Positions 42,091 to 50,584 of a stretch of 64,000 nt of DNA are shown in pieces. A program made the position numbers and the translations under genes. Source of the DNA: Bradyrhizobium sp. WBAH42 (GTDB taxonomy: Bacteria; Pseudomonadota; Alphaproteobacteria; Rhizobiales; Xanthobacteraceae). Below the pieces are notes generated by a model that had not been told where the DNA came from, made no database searches, and worked only from the letters and a program-made list of their open reading frames with translations. The stretch covers positions 3,295,001 through 3,359,000 of the forward strand of contig NZ_CP036533.1 of the NCBI RefSeq assembly GCF_024585265.1, written 5' to 3'. Within the stretch, counting starts at the first letter, position 1, and each line of letters opens with the position of its first letter.

Positions 42091-42315
42091 ATGCTGTCCT
42101 CGAGACCACCGCGGCCCATTCGCACAACGCTCGATCTTGCGAACGCCGGTCAGGTCAAGTCGGTACGCAGGCGCCTTCGCATCACCAATGCCGATCTGGT
42201 CAGGATCGTCGACAAGATCGGCAATTCTCTGACGGCCATCGAGAAGGAAGTGGAGCTCGAGAAACTGGCCGCTCAGCAGTGTAATGCCAGGGACGCGACG
42301 ACGACCCTCGAATGA
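42091..42315 (+). CDS. Small DUF3606-type protein
   Basis: Protein of 74 residues with a good ribosome site (AAGGAG). The core V-R-R-R-L-R-I-T-N-A-D-L-V-R-I-V-D-K-I-G-N-S-L-T-A-I matches the DUF3606 pattern, small helical proteins frequent in rhizobia and often part of the general stress response. A GGAAC at about 42042 in the promoter region resembles an EcfG -35 box, but I see no convincing -10. Confidence 0.75.
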   Translation: MLSSRPPRPIRTTLDLANAGQVKSVRRRLRITNADLVRIVDKIGNSLTAIEKEVELEKLAAQQCNARDATTTLE

Positions 42316-42348
42316 ATCCGAGCCATCACGTCGAAAAGGAGAATTGCG

Positions 42349-42423
42349 ATGAACGGTCTGATCTACCTCATAGGGCTCGTCGTTGTGATCGCGGCCATTC
42401 TTTCGTTCTTTGGCTTGCGATGA
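42349..42423 (+). CDS. 24-residue membrane peptide
   Basis: Short gene with a strong AAGGAG seven bases before the ATG. The product has one hydrophobic helix (LIYLIGLVVVIAAILSFF) ending in a basic residue, so it should sit in the inner membrane with little outside. I remember near-identical small proteins in Bradyrhizobium. It lies 33 bases downstream of the DUF3606 gene and probably shares its transcript. Confidence 0.7.
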   Translation: MNGLIYLIGLVVVIAAILSFFGLR

Positions 42424-42485
42424 GCGCTGTGGTCCTGCAGCCCGACGCACCACCGATCCGGTGAAGCAATCTCGCGTGCACCAAA

Positions 42486-42668
42486 ATGGTTGATCCGCAC
42501 CAGGTCAATACCATCATAGCGACGACGGTCTGCGCGGTCTTCAAGGACCTTCCCGACGCTCAAATCGGAACTGAAGAAGCCAAGCTGCTGGCGAAGCAGA
42601 TCACTGAAGCGCTGAACGCAGCTGGGCTGCAGATCGTCCCTGTGGATCCGGCGATCAAACGGCCTTAG
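42486..42668 (+). CDS. Small hypothetical protein
   Basis: Protein of 60 residues from the ATG at 42486: V-D-P-H-Q-V-N-T-I-I-A-T-T-V-C-A-V-F, then an amphipathic helix with E-E-A-K-L-L-A-K-Q-I-T-E-A-L and a proline-rich tail. Coding character is good; no clear ribosome site and no known family. Last of three small genes in a row. Confidence 0.55.
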   Translation: MVDPHQVNTIIATTVCAVFKDLPDAQIGTEEAKLLAKQITEALNAAGLQIVPVDPAIKRP

Positions 42669-42685
42669 AGCGTGATGAGATCAGG

Positions 42686-42717
42686 TTTGATTGCTACAAC
42701 GTTTGATTGCTACAACG
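42686..42717. repeat. Tandem duplication of TTTGATTGCTACAACG
   Basis: Two exact adjacent copies of a 16-base unit at 42686-42701 and 42702-42717, immediately before a palindromic repeat. Probably a recent slippage event. Confidence 0.9.
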
Positions 42718-42725
42718 TAAGTGCA

Positions 42726-42792
42726 CTCCCTCTCCCGCTCTTGTCCGCCGAAGCCTTGGCGAAGGCGGATGCGGAGAGGGCTCGGGAGAGGG
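42726..42792. repeat. Palindromic intergenic repeat (CTCCCTCTCCCG...CGGGAGAGGG)
   Basis: Arms CCCTCTCCCG and CGGGAGAGGG enclose an inner CCGCCGAAGCCTTGGCGAAG-type hairpin (GCCTTGGCGAAGGC). The following 42793-42900 carries further short inverted motifs (GAGAGGAG, GCGCCTTCGGCGC). Together 42669-42987 is non-coding repeat DNA. Confidence 0.7.
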
Positions 42793-42987
42793 TGTTTCCG
42801 CAGTGGGATAGCCCCCGAGAGGAGAAAGCCCTCACCCGCGCCTTCGGCGCGACCTTTCCCGCCAGCGCAAGCGAGAGAGGTTGCACCGAGCCCGCGGCAA
42901 TCGATTTGACCTAAAGCCATTCCGCTCTAGCTCCATGGCTGCGGCACCGGTCTTTCTGGCTTGAAGCTCCATCAGGCGGGGGCGGCG

Positions 42988-43356
42988 CTAGATCCGTTCG
43001 AAACTATCGACGTTGGTCGTCACGGCGCGCCACCAGTTCAACGGCTCGAGCCTGGCAGGCTCGCCCTCCCTGGCGGCACTCAGCGCCTGGTCGGCGACGA
43101 CGAACCAGGCGGTCTCCATCTTTCCATGCCGCAACAGCCCCGTGTACGAAACGACGCGGTCGCCTGTCGCAGAGGAGCCCACGGCGACAAGGCCGATGCA
43201 ATTGCCCCTGTGAAACCCGGTGACCTGCACCGTTTGTCCATAGAAGCCGCTATCTTCGAGCGCCGTCTCGAAGGTGCCTTCGATGCGCCCCTCCGTCTCG
43301 CTGATGATGCGAAGGACGGAGCCGAACTGATTTCGCCAGCTGCCGACCCACGACAT
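42988..43356 (-). CDS. Avidin/streptavidin-family protein without signal peptide
   Basis: Beta-barrel protein of 122 residues. It follows the avidin pattern: start W-V-G-S-W-R-N-Q-F-G-S (biotin-binding Asn and Ser), G-T-F-E-T-A (streptavidin G-T-Y-E-S-A), Y-T-G-L-L (W-S-G-Q-Y), a late Trp in M-E-T-A-W-F-V-V, L-N-W-W-R-A-V and N-V-D-S-F-E-R-I with the conserved Asp. Trp79 and Trp92 equivalents are lost or Tyr, so biotin affinity may be low. ATG at 43356 has GGGAG upstream; a GTG at 43377 overlapping the CHAD gene stop would add seven residues. No signal peptide, unlike bradavidin, so it would be cytoplasmic. Confidence 0.75.
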   Translation of the reverse strand: MSWVGSWRNQFGSVLRIISETEGRIEGTFETALEDSGFYGQTVQVTGFHRGNCIGLVAVGSSATGDRVVSYTGLLRHGKMETAWFVVADQALSAAREGEPARLEPLNWWRAVTTNVDSFERI

Positions 43357-43373
43357 TCCGGTTTCTCCCACGG

Positions 43374-44888
43374 TCACTTGCCCGGCGCGACGCGCAGCCG
43401 GTGCAATCGATGCAGCTCCCCGGCGGCGTCCTTCATCAGGCTGCGCGCCGCCTCTCGCTCCTGGCCGACGATGAACCCAGATGCGAAAGCCTGGGCGCGC
43501 CGGTTCGCCGGCGGCGCCGACAACGCCGTCTCCGTCGCCAGCTCGCGATGCGTCATGAAGTCGTTGAGCGATCCCAACGCGGATTGAATCGCCTTCAGCC
43601 GGCCGGAGAGGCTTGCGAGCTGCCCCTGGTCGCGATCACTGTAGAGGCTCACGAAGAAGTCGACGGCATAACGGATCTTCTTGATCCTGATCCGCAACTT
43701 GTGGCGTTGCATCGGATCGAGATCGTCCAGATGCTTGCCCTGCTTGCGCGCCTTCCTGATCCGGCGGTCCAGCACCGAGGCGGCGTAAGCAGCAATCGAC
43801 CGATCGTCATCGGCGCGGGACTGTCCGGTCTCGATCCACTCGAGCACGCCGATCAGCAGGCGGCGGTAGCGGGGTGATTCGACGGCCTGGCGGGCGCGCG
43901 CGAAGGCGGCCCTCCGCTCCGCGGAAAACTTCTTGGCGATCGCGCGAGCGCCGCGTTTCGGCACGCCCTGATCGGCGATCGGCCGAATGCTTTCATTGAG
44001 AAAGACGTCGATCTCGCGTGCCGGCGCCAGCTCGCCCGTGAGCCATTTGAGCTCGATCTTGATCCGCTCCGTGCTGGCGCGCGGCAGGATGTCGGAGAAC
44101 AGCGAGATCGCGGCCCGTAAGCGTCGCAGGCCGACGCGCATCTGGTGGACGCCTTTCGAATCCATGTCCCGCACCGGATCGGCATTCGCCGTGATCTGAC
44201 GCAGCGTCGAATGCGCGATCACGCTGAAGGCATTGCGCGGCGACAGCTCGTGTGTCAGCTCGATCGGCTCGGCATGCTGCGCGCCCGCGCCGTTTCCCGT
44301 CACGAGTTCAAAGCCTCGCTCGGCTTTCGAGCGCAGATCGAGCTCCGCGCCCGTTCTGCGTTCGAGATTGCGCGCCAGCCGGAACAGGTCGACGGCCTGT
44401 CCGGACTTCAATTCCAGTTCGAGCTCAGCCACCGGCCGGGAACGCCGTCCGGCGCCGATGCGGCCGCGGTCGACGGCGAGCTCGATCTGGCTCCGTCGCA
44501 CCCGCCTTGCTTCAGTCGTGCGGTGGACCTCGGTCCGAAACACCGCCCGCAGCTTGCGCGGAAGTTTCTTGGACGCGAGATTCGCAAGAGGCGTGTTCTT
44601 GATCTGCTTGAAGTCGGGCCTTGCGCCTGCGACCTCATGCTCCCATTCGCCGCGCGTCACGGTTCCGGCGCCGCCGGCCTTCACGGTCTGCACATAGCGG
44701 TCGCCGACCTTGCGGATGCGGAGCGTGAGACCATGTCGCCTGAGCTTCTGCTTGCTGGTGTCGTAATAGGTCGACACCAGATCCTGCTCCGACCGGTCGC
44801 CGCGCTGTCCGTTTAACGCGCCATCGCGCAGGACGGATGACAGCTTTCGTGGCGCAAGGCGGAATTTGAGTTCCGTTTCGGCATTCAT
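43374..44888 (-). CDS. CYTH-CHAD domain protein (inorganic triphosphatase-like)
   Basis: Protein of 504 residues. The N-terminal ~200 residues are a CYTH tunnel-fold domain with the E-x-E-x-K signature (N-A-E-T-E-L-K-F, residues 2-9) and R-K-V-G-D-R-Y-V-Q-T-V-K strands; CYTH enzymes hydrolyse triphosphate. The C-terminal ~280 residues are a CHAD domain, helical with conserved histidines and basic residues (M-R-V-G-L-R-R-L-R-A and H-K-L-R-I-R-I-K-K-I-R-Y-A-V-D-F), which binds polyphosphate. Hence a role in polyphosphate metabolism. Coupled to the avidin-like gene downstream. Confidence 0.93.
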   Translation of the reverse strand: MNAETELKFRLAPRKLSSVLRDGALNGQRGDRSEQDLVSTYYDTSKQKLRRHGLTLRIRKVGDRYVQTVKAGGAGTVTRGEWEHEVAGARPDFKQIKNTPLANLASKKLPRKLRAVFRTEVHRTTEARRVRRSQIELAVDRGRIGAGRRSRPVAELELELKSGQAVDLFRLARNLERRTGAELDLRSKAERGFELVTGNGAGAQHAEPIELTHELSPRNAFSVIAHSTLRQITANADPVRDMDSKGVHQMRVGLRRLRAAISLFSDILPRASTERIKIELKWLTGELAPAREIDVFLNESIRPIADQGVPKRGARAIAKKFSAERRAAFARARQAVESPRYRRLLIGVLEWIETGQSRADDDRSIAAYAASVLDRRIRKARKQGKHLDDLDPMQRHKLRIRIKKIRYAVDFFVSLYSDRDQGQLASLSGRLKAIQSALGSLNDFMTHRELATETALSAPPANRRAQAFASGFIVGQEREAARSLMKDAAGELHRLHRLRVAPGK

Positions 44889-45060
44889 CGGGCACGCTTC
44901 CGTTGCCCATTCAAAGTGGCGCCACCGCGAGAAGTTCCGTGTGCAACGCGCATTTCGGATGGTGATGCGCGTCGGCCAATTGCCGCGTCCGCCGGTTATG
45001 GAAATCCACGGAACTTGCCGCGAATCGATTGAGGCGCAGGCTAGAATGAATCCGGTCAGT

Positions 45061-48000
45061 TCATTGCGGCGGCGGGGGCGGTGGCGAAGGTGGCGATGCT
45101 TTCAGCTTCTCGACAATCGAGAGGAATGTCGGGGGCGCCCCGGTCTTCGCGTCGACCGAAAGACCTTCGCCGCACTCGAATGCACGTTCTGCGATCTCGT
45201 AGCCGAGTGCTCGATAGCTCTCGAATTGCGATTCCGAGAAGAACTGGTTCAGCGTGGTCTCGTGCGGAAAGGTCGCGTGGGCTATCGCATAGCTCAACAC
45301 ACCCATGGGCTCCGTGCCGTGCAGGCCCGACTTGAAATACAGGAGCAGTCCGTTCTGCGAGTCGCCGCCATCGGCCTCACGATAGAGAATGTCGCCGATC
45401 GCCCAGTAGGGCGCTTGCTCGGCGGGGGTTGGACGTTCCTTGAAGCGCTTCTTCAGGAGGTCAAGCCCGTCCAGGTCGATGCGTACTCCGAGATCGATCC
45501 AGATCTTGCGCAGCGCATTGCCGAGGTCCTCGAAGGAATAATCGGGGTCGCAGCCGGCGTCGCTGACCACGATCACGCGGCAGCGCCGGCGGACCATCTC
45601 GTAGAGGCCTAGATTTTCGAAGTGCCCGCCGTCGGTGAGGTAGACCCAGCGCTCGGTCTCGCTGGTCAGTCCGAACATCTCCATGAAGAACGGTCGGAGC
45701 GCGTTTGTTGGCTTGACCTCCGAATAGTAGGGATTGTCGCCGCGCGGATTGGCGAGCCACCAGCCGAGCCGCACATTGAACAGCGCCATCAGGAAGGCGA
45801 CGCCCGGCGAGGAGTTGTAACCCATGCTCGGGCTCACGGCCGCGCCGGAAATCGCCATCGCGGTCCCGAGCGTCAGCTTTCCACCGTAAGGCTGCGGCTG
45901 GTGGGCCGTGGCGTAGGTCGTTCGGTATGCACCGTCCGAAAAGACCGCGCTGCCGCTGCCGCAATGGAGCGGCGAGAACGTGAAGGGCGCGGCCATCCGT
46001 TCCTGCCATGCCAGGTTCTTGGATGACACGAGGTTGAGCGCCCCGCTGATGACGTGGAACGGCTTCCATTTGGCCCCTGTCGGCGCGACGCCATGCTCCC
46101 AAAGCTCGTGCAGGAGCGGGCTGTCCCGGCCGTCGAAATCCGTAAAGGCGTTCTTCGTCTTGTCACGCTCCTTCTCGTTGCGCGACGCGCCCAGAAAGGC
46201 GCGAACCAGCCGATTCCGGTAGAGGCCGTGGAGTGAGTATCGGTTGATGCTGAGGACATGTGCGGCCGCGTAGATCAGCGCGCCGAGCAAGATGCCCGCC
46301 AGGAACACCATGGTCCAGGGCATGTGACCGTCTGCGCCGGAGGCAAGCGATCTGAAAGCTGCGTCCCAGCCGATGGACAGCAGAGCGACCAGGACGGCCG
46401 CGAAGATCGCCGCGGCAACGGCCGCGATCGTGTTGAGTCCGAGATATTGGCGCAAGCCTGAAATCTGCTCGGCGGCGGTCTTGGTCTTCGAACTCGCTCC
46501 GAGGAGGATGGAGAGCAGGCCGGAAAGACCTCCTCCGGCTGCGAGCGAGGGCACGGTTGCACTGCCAATCTGGGTCTCGATCCATCTTGCAGCCGGTGGC
46601 GCGCCGAGCACGAGCCCGAACCACACGAGCCAGCCGAGATAGGCCAGCGTGAAGAGCCCGCTCGACCGCGCCTGAAATTCCAGCCCGACATCCACTTCGG
46701 ACAGGAACTCGGCAAACGAAATATAGGTCACGTCGGCGACGATGCGCGCCAGCACGATCCAGGGTAGCCCGAATACGCAGGCAAAACCCGCCGCCGTGGC
46801 GGCGGAGTCGGAGGGGTTGATGCTCCAGAGCAAAATCAGTCCCACGGCACTCAGCAGACCGAAAGCCGCGCCGGCGACAGCCCAGGCGATCAACTCCATC
46901 CACGGATGCTTGGGGCGCGACTCGGGCGGCGGCCGGGACGATCTCCCGAAGATGATCGTCCACAGGGGCGCCAGCGCCCAGGACGCCAGGAAAAAGATCA
47001 TGCCAAGGATCGTTCCGCGGATCAGCACCGCCGCGGCCGGATGCTGGTCGTTGAATTTCTCGACAAATTCGAAGCCGCTGACGCGAAGCACATCCGTGAG
47101 AGTCTTCAGACCATACGGGCTCTGCAGCACGAGCACCAGCAGTGCGGCTCCGACAAGGAAGGGAGCGAGATCGCACAGGAGAAAGCGGGGCTGCGAGACG
47201 TTGATCCAGCCGCGCGCCGGGCGGTTTGCGACGGAGAAGGACAGGGAAACCAACAAGCACAGCGTTGGTATGGCCATCACGACCAGAAACCATATCGACC
47301 TTTCCGTGATGCTGTGGGCGTCGATAAGCGCAAAGTAGAGCGCCTTGGTGACGAGCACCGCAAGGATCATCGGAGGGACGAGCAGGATCCAGTTCAGGAA
47401 CAGATTGCGCAGGACGCTGGCGACATCGCTCCACAGGTCGGGAGAAAGCGACGAGAAGCTTGGAGAGAGGAAGTGCGAGTTGCGCCGAAGGTTGGAAATC
47501 GGCTCGGCTTCCTCGTGGTCTCCGAGCGGACCGCGGCTCTCGCGCATGGTGAGTGCTGGAACCACCTTATCCGCCGGGACGCTTGGACCGGCGGTTCCGC
47601 AGAGTGGGGGGACAATCAGAGCCTGGCGCCCCTTCTCGCGCTGGCGCTCCTGATACAGCCAGGCCGACAGCCAACTGCCGATATAACCGCCTCCCGATAC
47701 TGTCGACAGATACTCGAACTGCTTCAGGGCCGAGCCGGCCTTCTCGTTCTTGCGTTTCGACGTGACCTCCAGCGCGGCAATCCTTTGCAGGATACCGAGC
47801 GCAAACGCCGCGCTGCGGATTCCGCCACCGGACAGGCACAGCGCCCATCGCTCGTCTGCGTTGAAGGTCCGATAGATTTCTAGGAGCTGATCGGGGACCT
47901 GCTCGGTCTGCGGCGGCAATGGCCCTGGCGGGATTTCGGAGGAGGCGAGCCGATTTGTAATCGTTAGGTCGAAGGGTAGTATTGAAGAGGGCTCAGACGC

Positions 48001-48129
48001 TGGCGGTGCCGGGACTGGCGGGGCGCTGGCTGCCGCATCGTTCTCGGTCTTTGGCGGGAATTCCAGAGGATCTCCGCGGAGCGCCCGTCGTTCCTCCCAG
48101 AGGACCTGCGCAAGATTCAATGCGCCCAT
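45061..48129 (-). CDS. Large membrane patatin-like phospholipase
   Basis: A 1022-residue protein. Near residues 96-105 it has the patatin oxyanion loop L-S-G-G-G-I-R-S-A-A-F; about residue 143 the nucleophile in S-T-V-S-G-G-G-Y-I-G; and about residue 834 the catalytic Asp in L-T-D-G-G-H-F-E-N-L-G. Between nucleophile and Asp lies an insert of over 600 residues with eight or more hydrophobic segments, so the catalytic domain is split by a membrane domain. The N-terminus is proline-rich and the C-terminus ends in a proline run. It should hydrolyse lipid acyl esters at the inner membrane. Long intervening membrane domains occur in a recognised but little-studied subset of patatins. Confidence 0.85.
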   Translation of the reverse strand: MGALNLAQVLWEERRALRGDPLEFPPKTENDAAASAPPVPAPPASEPSSILPFDLTITNRLASSEIPPGPLPPQTEQVPDQLLEIYRTFNADERWALCLSGGGIRSAAFALGILQRIAALEVTSKRKNEKAGSALKQFEYLSTVSGGGYIGSWLSAWLYQERQREKGRQALIVPPLCGTAGPSVPADKVVPALTMRESRGPLGDHEEAEPISNLRRNSHFLSPSFSSLSPDLWSDVASVLRNLFLNWILLVPPMILAVLVTKALYFALIDAHSITERSIWFLVVMAIPTLCLLVSLSFSVANRPARGWINVSQPRFLLCDLAPFLVGAALLVLVLQSPYGLKTLTDVLRVSGFEFVEKFNDQHPAAAVLIRGTILGMIFFLASWALAPLWTIIFGRSSRPPPESRPKHPWMELIAWAVAGAAFGLLSAVGLILLWSINPSDSAATAAGFACVFGLPWIVLARIVADVTYISFAEFLSEVDVGLEFQARSSGLFTLAYLGWLVWFGLVLGAPPAARWIETQIGSATVPSLAAGGGLSGLLSILLGASSKTKTAAEQISGLRQYLGLNTIAAVAAAIFAAVLVALLSIGWDAAFRSLASGADGHMPWTMVFLAGILLGALIYAAAHVLSINRYSLHGLYRNRLVRAFLGASRNEKERDKTKNAFTDFDGRDSPLLHELWEHGVAPTGAKWKPFHVISGALNLVSSKNLAWQERMAAPFTFSPLHCGSGSAVFSDGAYRTTYATAHQPQPYGGKLTLGTAMAISGAAVSPSMGYNSSPGVAFLMALFNVRLGWWLANPRGDNPYYSEVKPTNALRPFFMEMFGLTSETERWVYLTDGGHFENLGLYEMVRRRCRVIVVSDAGCDPDYSFEDLGNALRKIWIDLGVRIDLDGLDLLKKRFKERPTPAEQAPYWAIGDILYREADGGDSQNGLLLYFKSGLHGTEPMGVLSYAIAHATFPHETTLNQFFSESQFESYRALGYEIAERAFECGEGLSVDAKTGAPPTFLSIVEKLKASPPSPPPPPPQ

Positions 48130-48293
48130 GACACCCTCCCGCTGTTTTTCCGATATCGGTCCAAGCTAGCGATAACGGGAATAACGGGCGTGTGAAGTAA
48201 TTCACAAACACGCGTAAATTGTTAAGGGGTGAGGCCGTCAGCACGCGCGTCAGGACCGGAGGATGGCAGCCGGCCCCGCTCGTGACAGCGGCA

Positions 48294-48563
48294 TCACTTC
48301 AGCTCCTCCAGCAGTCTTTGCGCCTCTTCGAGCAGCAGTCGCTGCTGTCCCGACTCGGCTTTGGCCGCTCGCGTGAACAGGCCGTGCTTCTGTGCGTTCC
48401 GGTTTCCTCTCGGCGCCCCTGATCGCCTTGCCCCACCGTGCATGCGACATCGCTGCTTCCCCCGCCTGGCCGGGGCGCGGCACGGGCCGCCGTAGCGAGT
48501 CCTCGCGCAGCAGCGAGGGCTCGACTGCATCGGTGCCGTGTTGCGGGCGTGGGCGCCGGTCAT
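48294..48563 (-). CDS. Small basic HGG/NAxKHG protein, phage-like
   Basis: Protein of 89 residues with R-C-x-A-R-T-R-Y-G-G-P-C-R-A-P, then R-C-R-M-H-G-G-x-R-R-S-G-A-P-R-G-N-R-N-A-Q-K-H-G. This C-x(6-7)-C...C-x-M-H-G-G pattern is common in short proteins next to phage terminase-like or transposon genes in alphaproteobacteria and is probably a zinc/DNA-binding element. Its ATG overlaps the stop of the upstream gene (ATGA). Confidence 0.75.
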   Translation of the reverse strand: MTGAHARNTAPMQSSPRCCARTRYGGPCRAPARRGKQRCRMHGGARRSGAPRGNRNAQKHGLFTRAAKAESGQQRLLLEEAQRLLEELK

Positions 48564-49165
48564 CGGCTCGGCCCCTGCCTTGCGTCGCTTTGGCCTGTCT
48601 CCGCAACGAGCACGCCCGCATGCTGCGTGACGTTGCCCACGATCGCCCGTCCGCCGTCCTGCACCGACAGGTTCTGCACCGTGATTGCGCGCTCGTCGCT
48701 GTTGCGATGGCGATTCAGCGCTTCGACCTGAGCGGCGAAGGTGCGGGAGAGCCGGGTCAACGCGCGGGCGATGCCCTCCTGCTGCGCGAGATCGTCGGTG
48801 CAGGCCAGCCGGCAGGCACAGCGCATCGCCGCCATATGCACCGACACCATCTGCGACACCAGCATGGCCTCGACGGAATCCTTCGGCGCGATGCTCCTGA
48901 TCGTCGAGATCATGAAGGCGAGGTTGGCTTCGTCGGGCTTCTGCCCGACCGCGCTGGCTTTGACCAATTGCCTCAATATGCCGTGCATCGCGTCGCGGTC
49001 GGCGGCGCCGAGCGCCTCGACCAGCAGCTGCTCGCCGGCTTGCGGGTCGGGATGGCTGATCGCAATGCGCCGCTTGTAGAGTTTGACGCGCGGGTTCGCG
49101 GCGGGGGCGCTGCGATCGGATGCCGCGAGCGGCGAAGTGATGGGACGTGAGAGAGCTGTCGTCAT
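48560..49165 (-). CDS. Conserved hypothetical protein, partner of the HGG protein
   Basis: Protein of 201 residues, helical, with the C-terminal block F-A-A-Q-V-E-A-L-N-R-H-R followed by I-T-V-Q-N-L-S-V-Q-D-G-G-R-A-I-V-G-N-V. This block is typical of rhizobial and phage-associated proteins that travel with the small HGG/KHG protein, which overlaps it by four bases. The function is unknown; a DNA-packaging or recombination context has been seen for relatives, but that is from memory. Confidence 0.7.
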   Translation of the reverse strand: MTTALSRPITSPLAASDRSAPAANPRVKLYKRRIAISHPDPQAGEQLLVEALGAADRDAMHGILRQLVKASAVGQKPDEANLAFMISTIRSIAPKDSVEAMLVSQMVSVHMAAMRCACRLACTDDLAQQEGIARALTRLSRTFAAQVEALNRHRNSDERAITVQNLSVQDGGRAIVGNVTQHAGVLVAETGQSDARQGPSR

Positions 49166-49591
49166 GTGCTGTGTCCTTCTGGCGGCGCAGGCGCGAACGG
49201 CCGTTCGCTGCTGCGCGCGAATGCGAATTTTGAAATGTCGATGAAGGGTTTAGGCGCAACCGCGTCGGACGGCTTCGGCCTGGCGGGCCATGACGCTCGC
49301 GACTGTTGCGATGATGCCAGTATGCCACTGTTTTGCCCGACGCCTCAGAATTTATTTCGTGAAACCGAAAAATTCGTCCACCGCCCGCAAGTCCTTGTTC
49401 TGACAGGGGCGGTCTACTGTGCATGGGGTTGTTTTCGCATTTTTGTTTTGGAAGCGGCGCGCATGTGCCGTGCCACGGAATGCCGGCAGCCAAACGCGAT
49501 TGCGAAATCCCGCACGGCCGCTATTCATGACTCCAAGGCGTCGCACCAAGAAGCATGCACAAGCGGCGCCAAGAGGTCTGGGAGAGAACGA
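49166..49591. other. Intergenic region with promoters for divergent genes
   Basis: A 426-base stretch without a gene between the phage-like pair (leftward) and the Bug-type receptor (rightward). An AT-rich patch at about 49340-49375 and around 49440 is a likely promoter area. An open frame running into the Bug gene from 49166 lacks coding character. Confidence 0.5.
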
Positions 49592-50575
49592 ATGCAACGA
49601 ACGGCCCGCCTGCTGGCAGTCATCGCAGGACTTTGCGCCTTGGCGCTGGCGACAGAGGCTCTCGCGCAGAAATATCCGTCGCGGCCGGTCAAGATCATGG
49701 TCGGCTTCAGCGCGGGCGGGCCTGTCGACGTCGTCGCGCGCATCATCGGCGATCGGCTCAGCAACAAGCTCGGCCAGCCCTTCGTGGTCGAGAACCGCGC
49801 CGGCGCCAACGGCATGATTGCCGCCGAGGGCGTCGCGCGCGCGGATGCGGACGGCTACACCATGCTCGCCTGCAACTCGTCGACGATCACGCTGAACAAG
49901 ACGCTGTTCAAGGATATCCGCTACGATCCGCAAGTGGACTTTGCGCCGCTCACCACGGTGGTGTCGGCGCCGCTCGTCCTCGTCGTCAACCCCGAGAATC
50001 CCAAGACGGCGAACGTCAAGTCGGTCGCCGATCTAGTCGCTGCGGCCAAGGCCGCGCCCGGCGCGCTCGCCTACGGCTCCGGCGGTAACGGCAATCTCGC
50101 CCATCTCGCCATGGAGCTGCTCAGCCAAAAGGCCGGCATCAAGCTGATCCACGTGCCCTATCGCGGCGGCTCGGCCGCCGAGGTCGGCATTCTCGCGCAG
50201 GAGGTGCTGGCGGTGTTCGATCCGCTCTCCGCCGTGCCGCTGGTCAAGGCCGGCAAGCTGCGCGCGCTGGCGGTGTCCTCGGCCGAGCGGCTGCCGGCGC
50301 TGCCCGATGTGCCGACCGTGGCGGAGGCCGGCTACCCCGGCTTCGACATCTCGTTCTGGGTCGGCTTCTTCATGCCCAAGGCGACGCCGGCGCCAATCCT
50401 GGAAACCCTGCACCGGGAGATCGTCGCCGCCGCCAAGGACCCCTTGGCCGAGGAGAAGCTCGGCTCGCAAGGCGTCGTCAGCGTGCTCAGCCCGGCCGAC
50501 TACGCTGCGAAGATCGCCAAGGAGACCAAGGAGCTCGCCGAGGTGGTCGCGGCCGCGAACATCAAGGCGGAGTGA
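49592..50575 (+). CDS. Bug/TctC-type tripartite tricarboxylate transporter receptor
   Basis: Periplasmic receptor of 327 residues; ATG at 49592 preceded by GGGAGAG. Signal peptide ends TEALA before QKYPSRPVKIMVGFSAGGPVD (Y-P-S-R-P-V-K...F-S-A-G-G-P is the family start); then R-A-G-A-N-G and D-G-Y-T-M-L. Bug proteins bind carboxylates or their amides for TTT permeases, yet no tctAB genes lie nearby, so it is an orphan receptor, as is frequent in this group. Confidence 0.93.
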   Translation: MQRTARLLAVIAGLCALALATEALAQKYPSRPVKIMVGFSAGGPVDVVARIIGDRLSNKLGQPFVVENRAGANGMIAAEGVARADADGYTMLACNSSTITLNKTLFKDIRYDPQVDFAPLTTVVSAPLVLVVNPENPKTANVKSVADLVAAAKAAPGALAYGSGGNGNLAHLAMELLSQKAGIKLIHVPYRGGSAAEVGILAQEVLAVFDPLSAVPLVKAGKLRALAVSSAERLPALPDVPTVAEAGYPGFDISFWVGFFMPKATPAPILETLHREIVAAAKDPLAEEKLGSQGVVSVLSPADYAAKIAKETKELAEVVAAANIKAE

Positions 50576-50584
50576 GGCGGCGCG

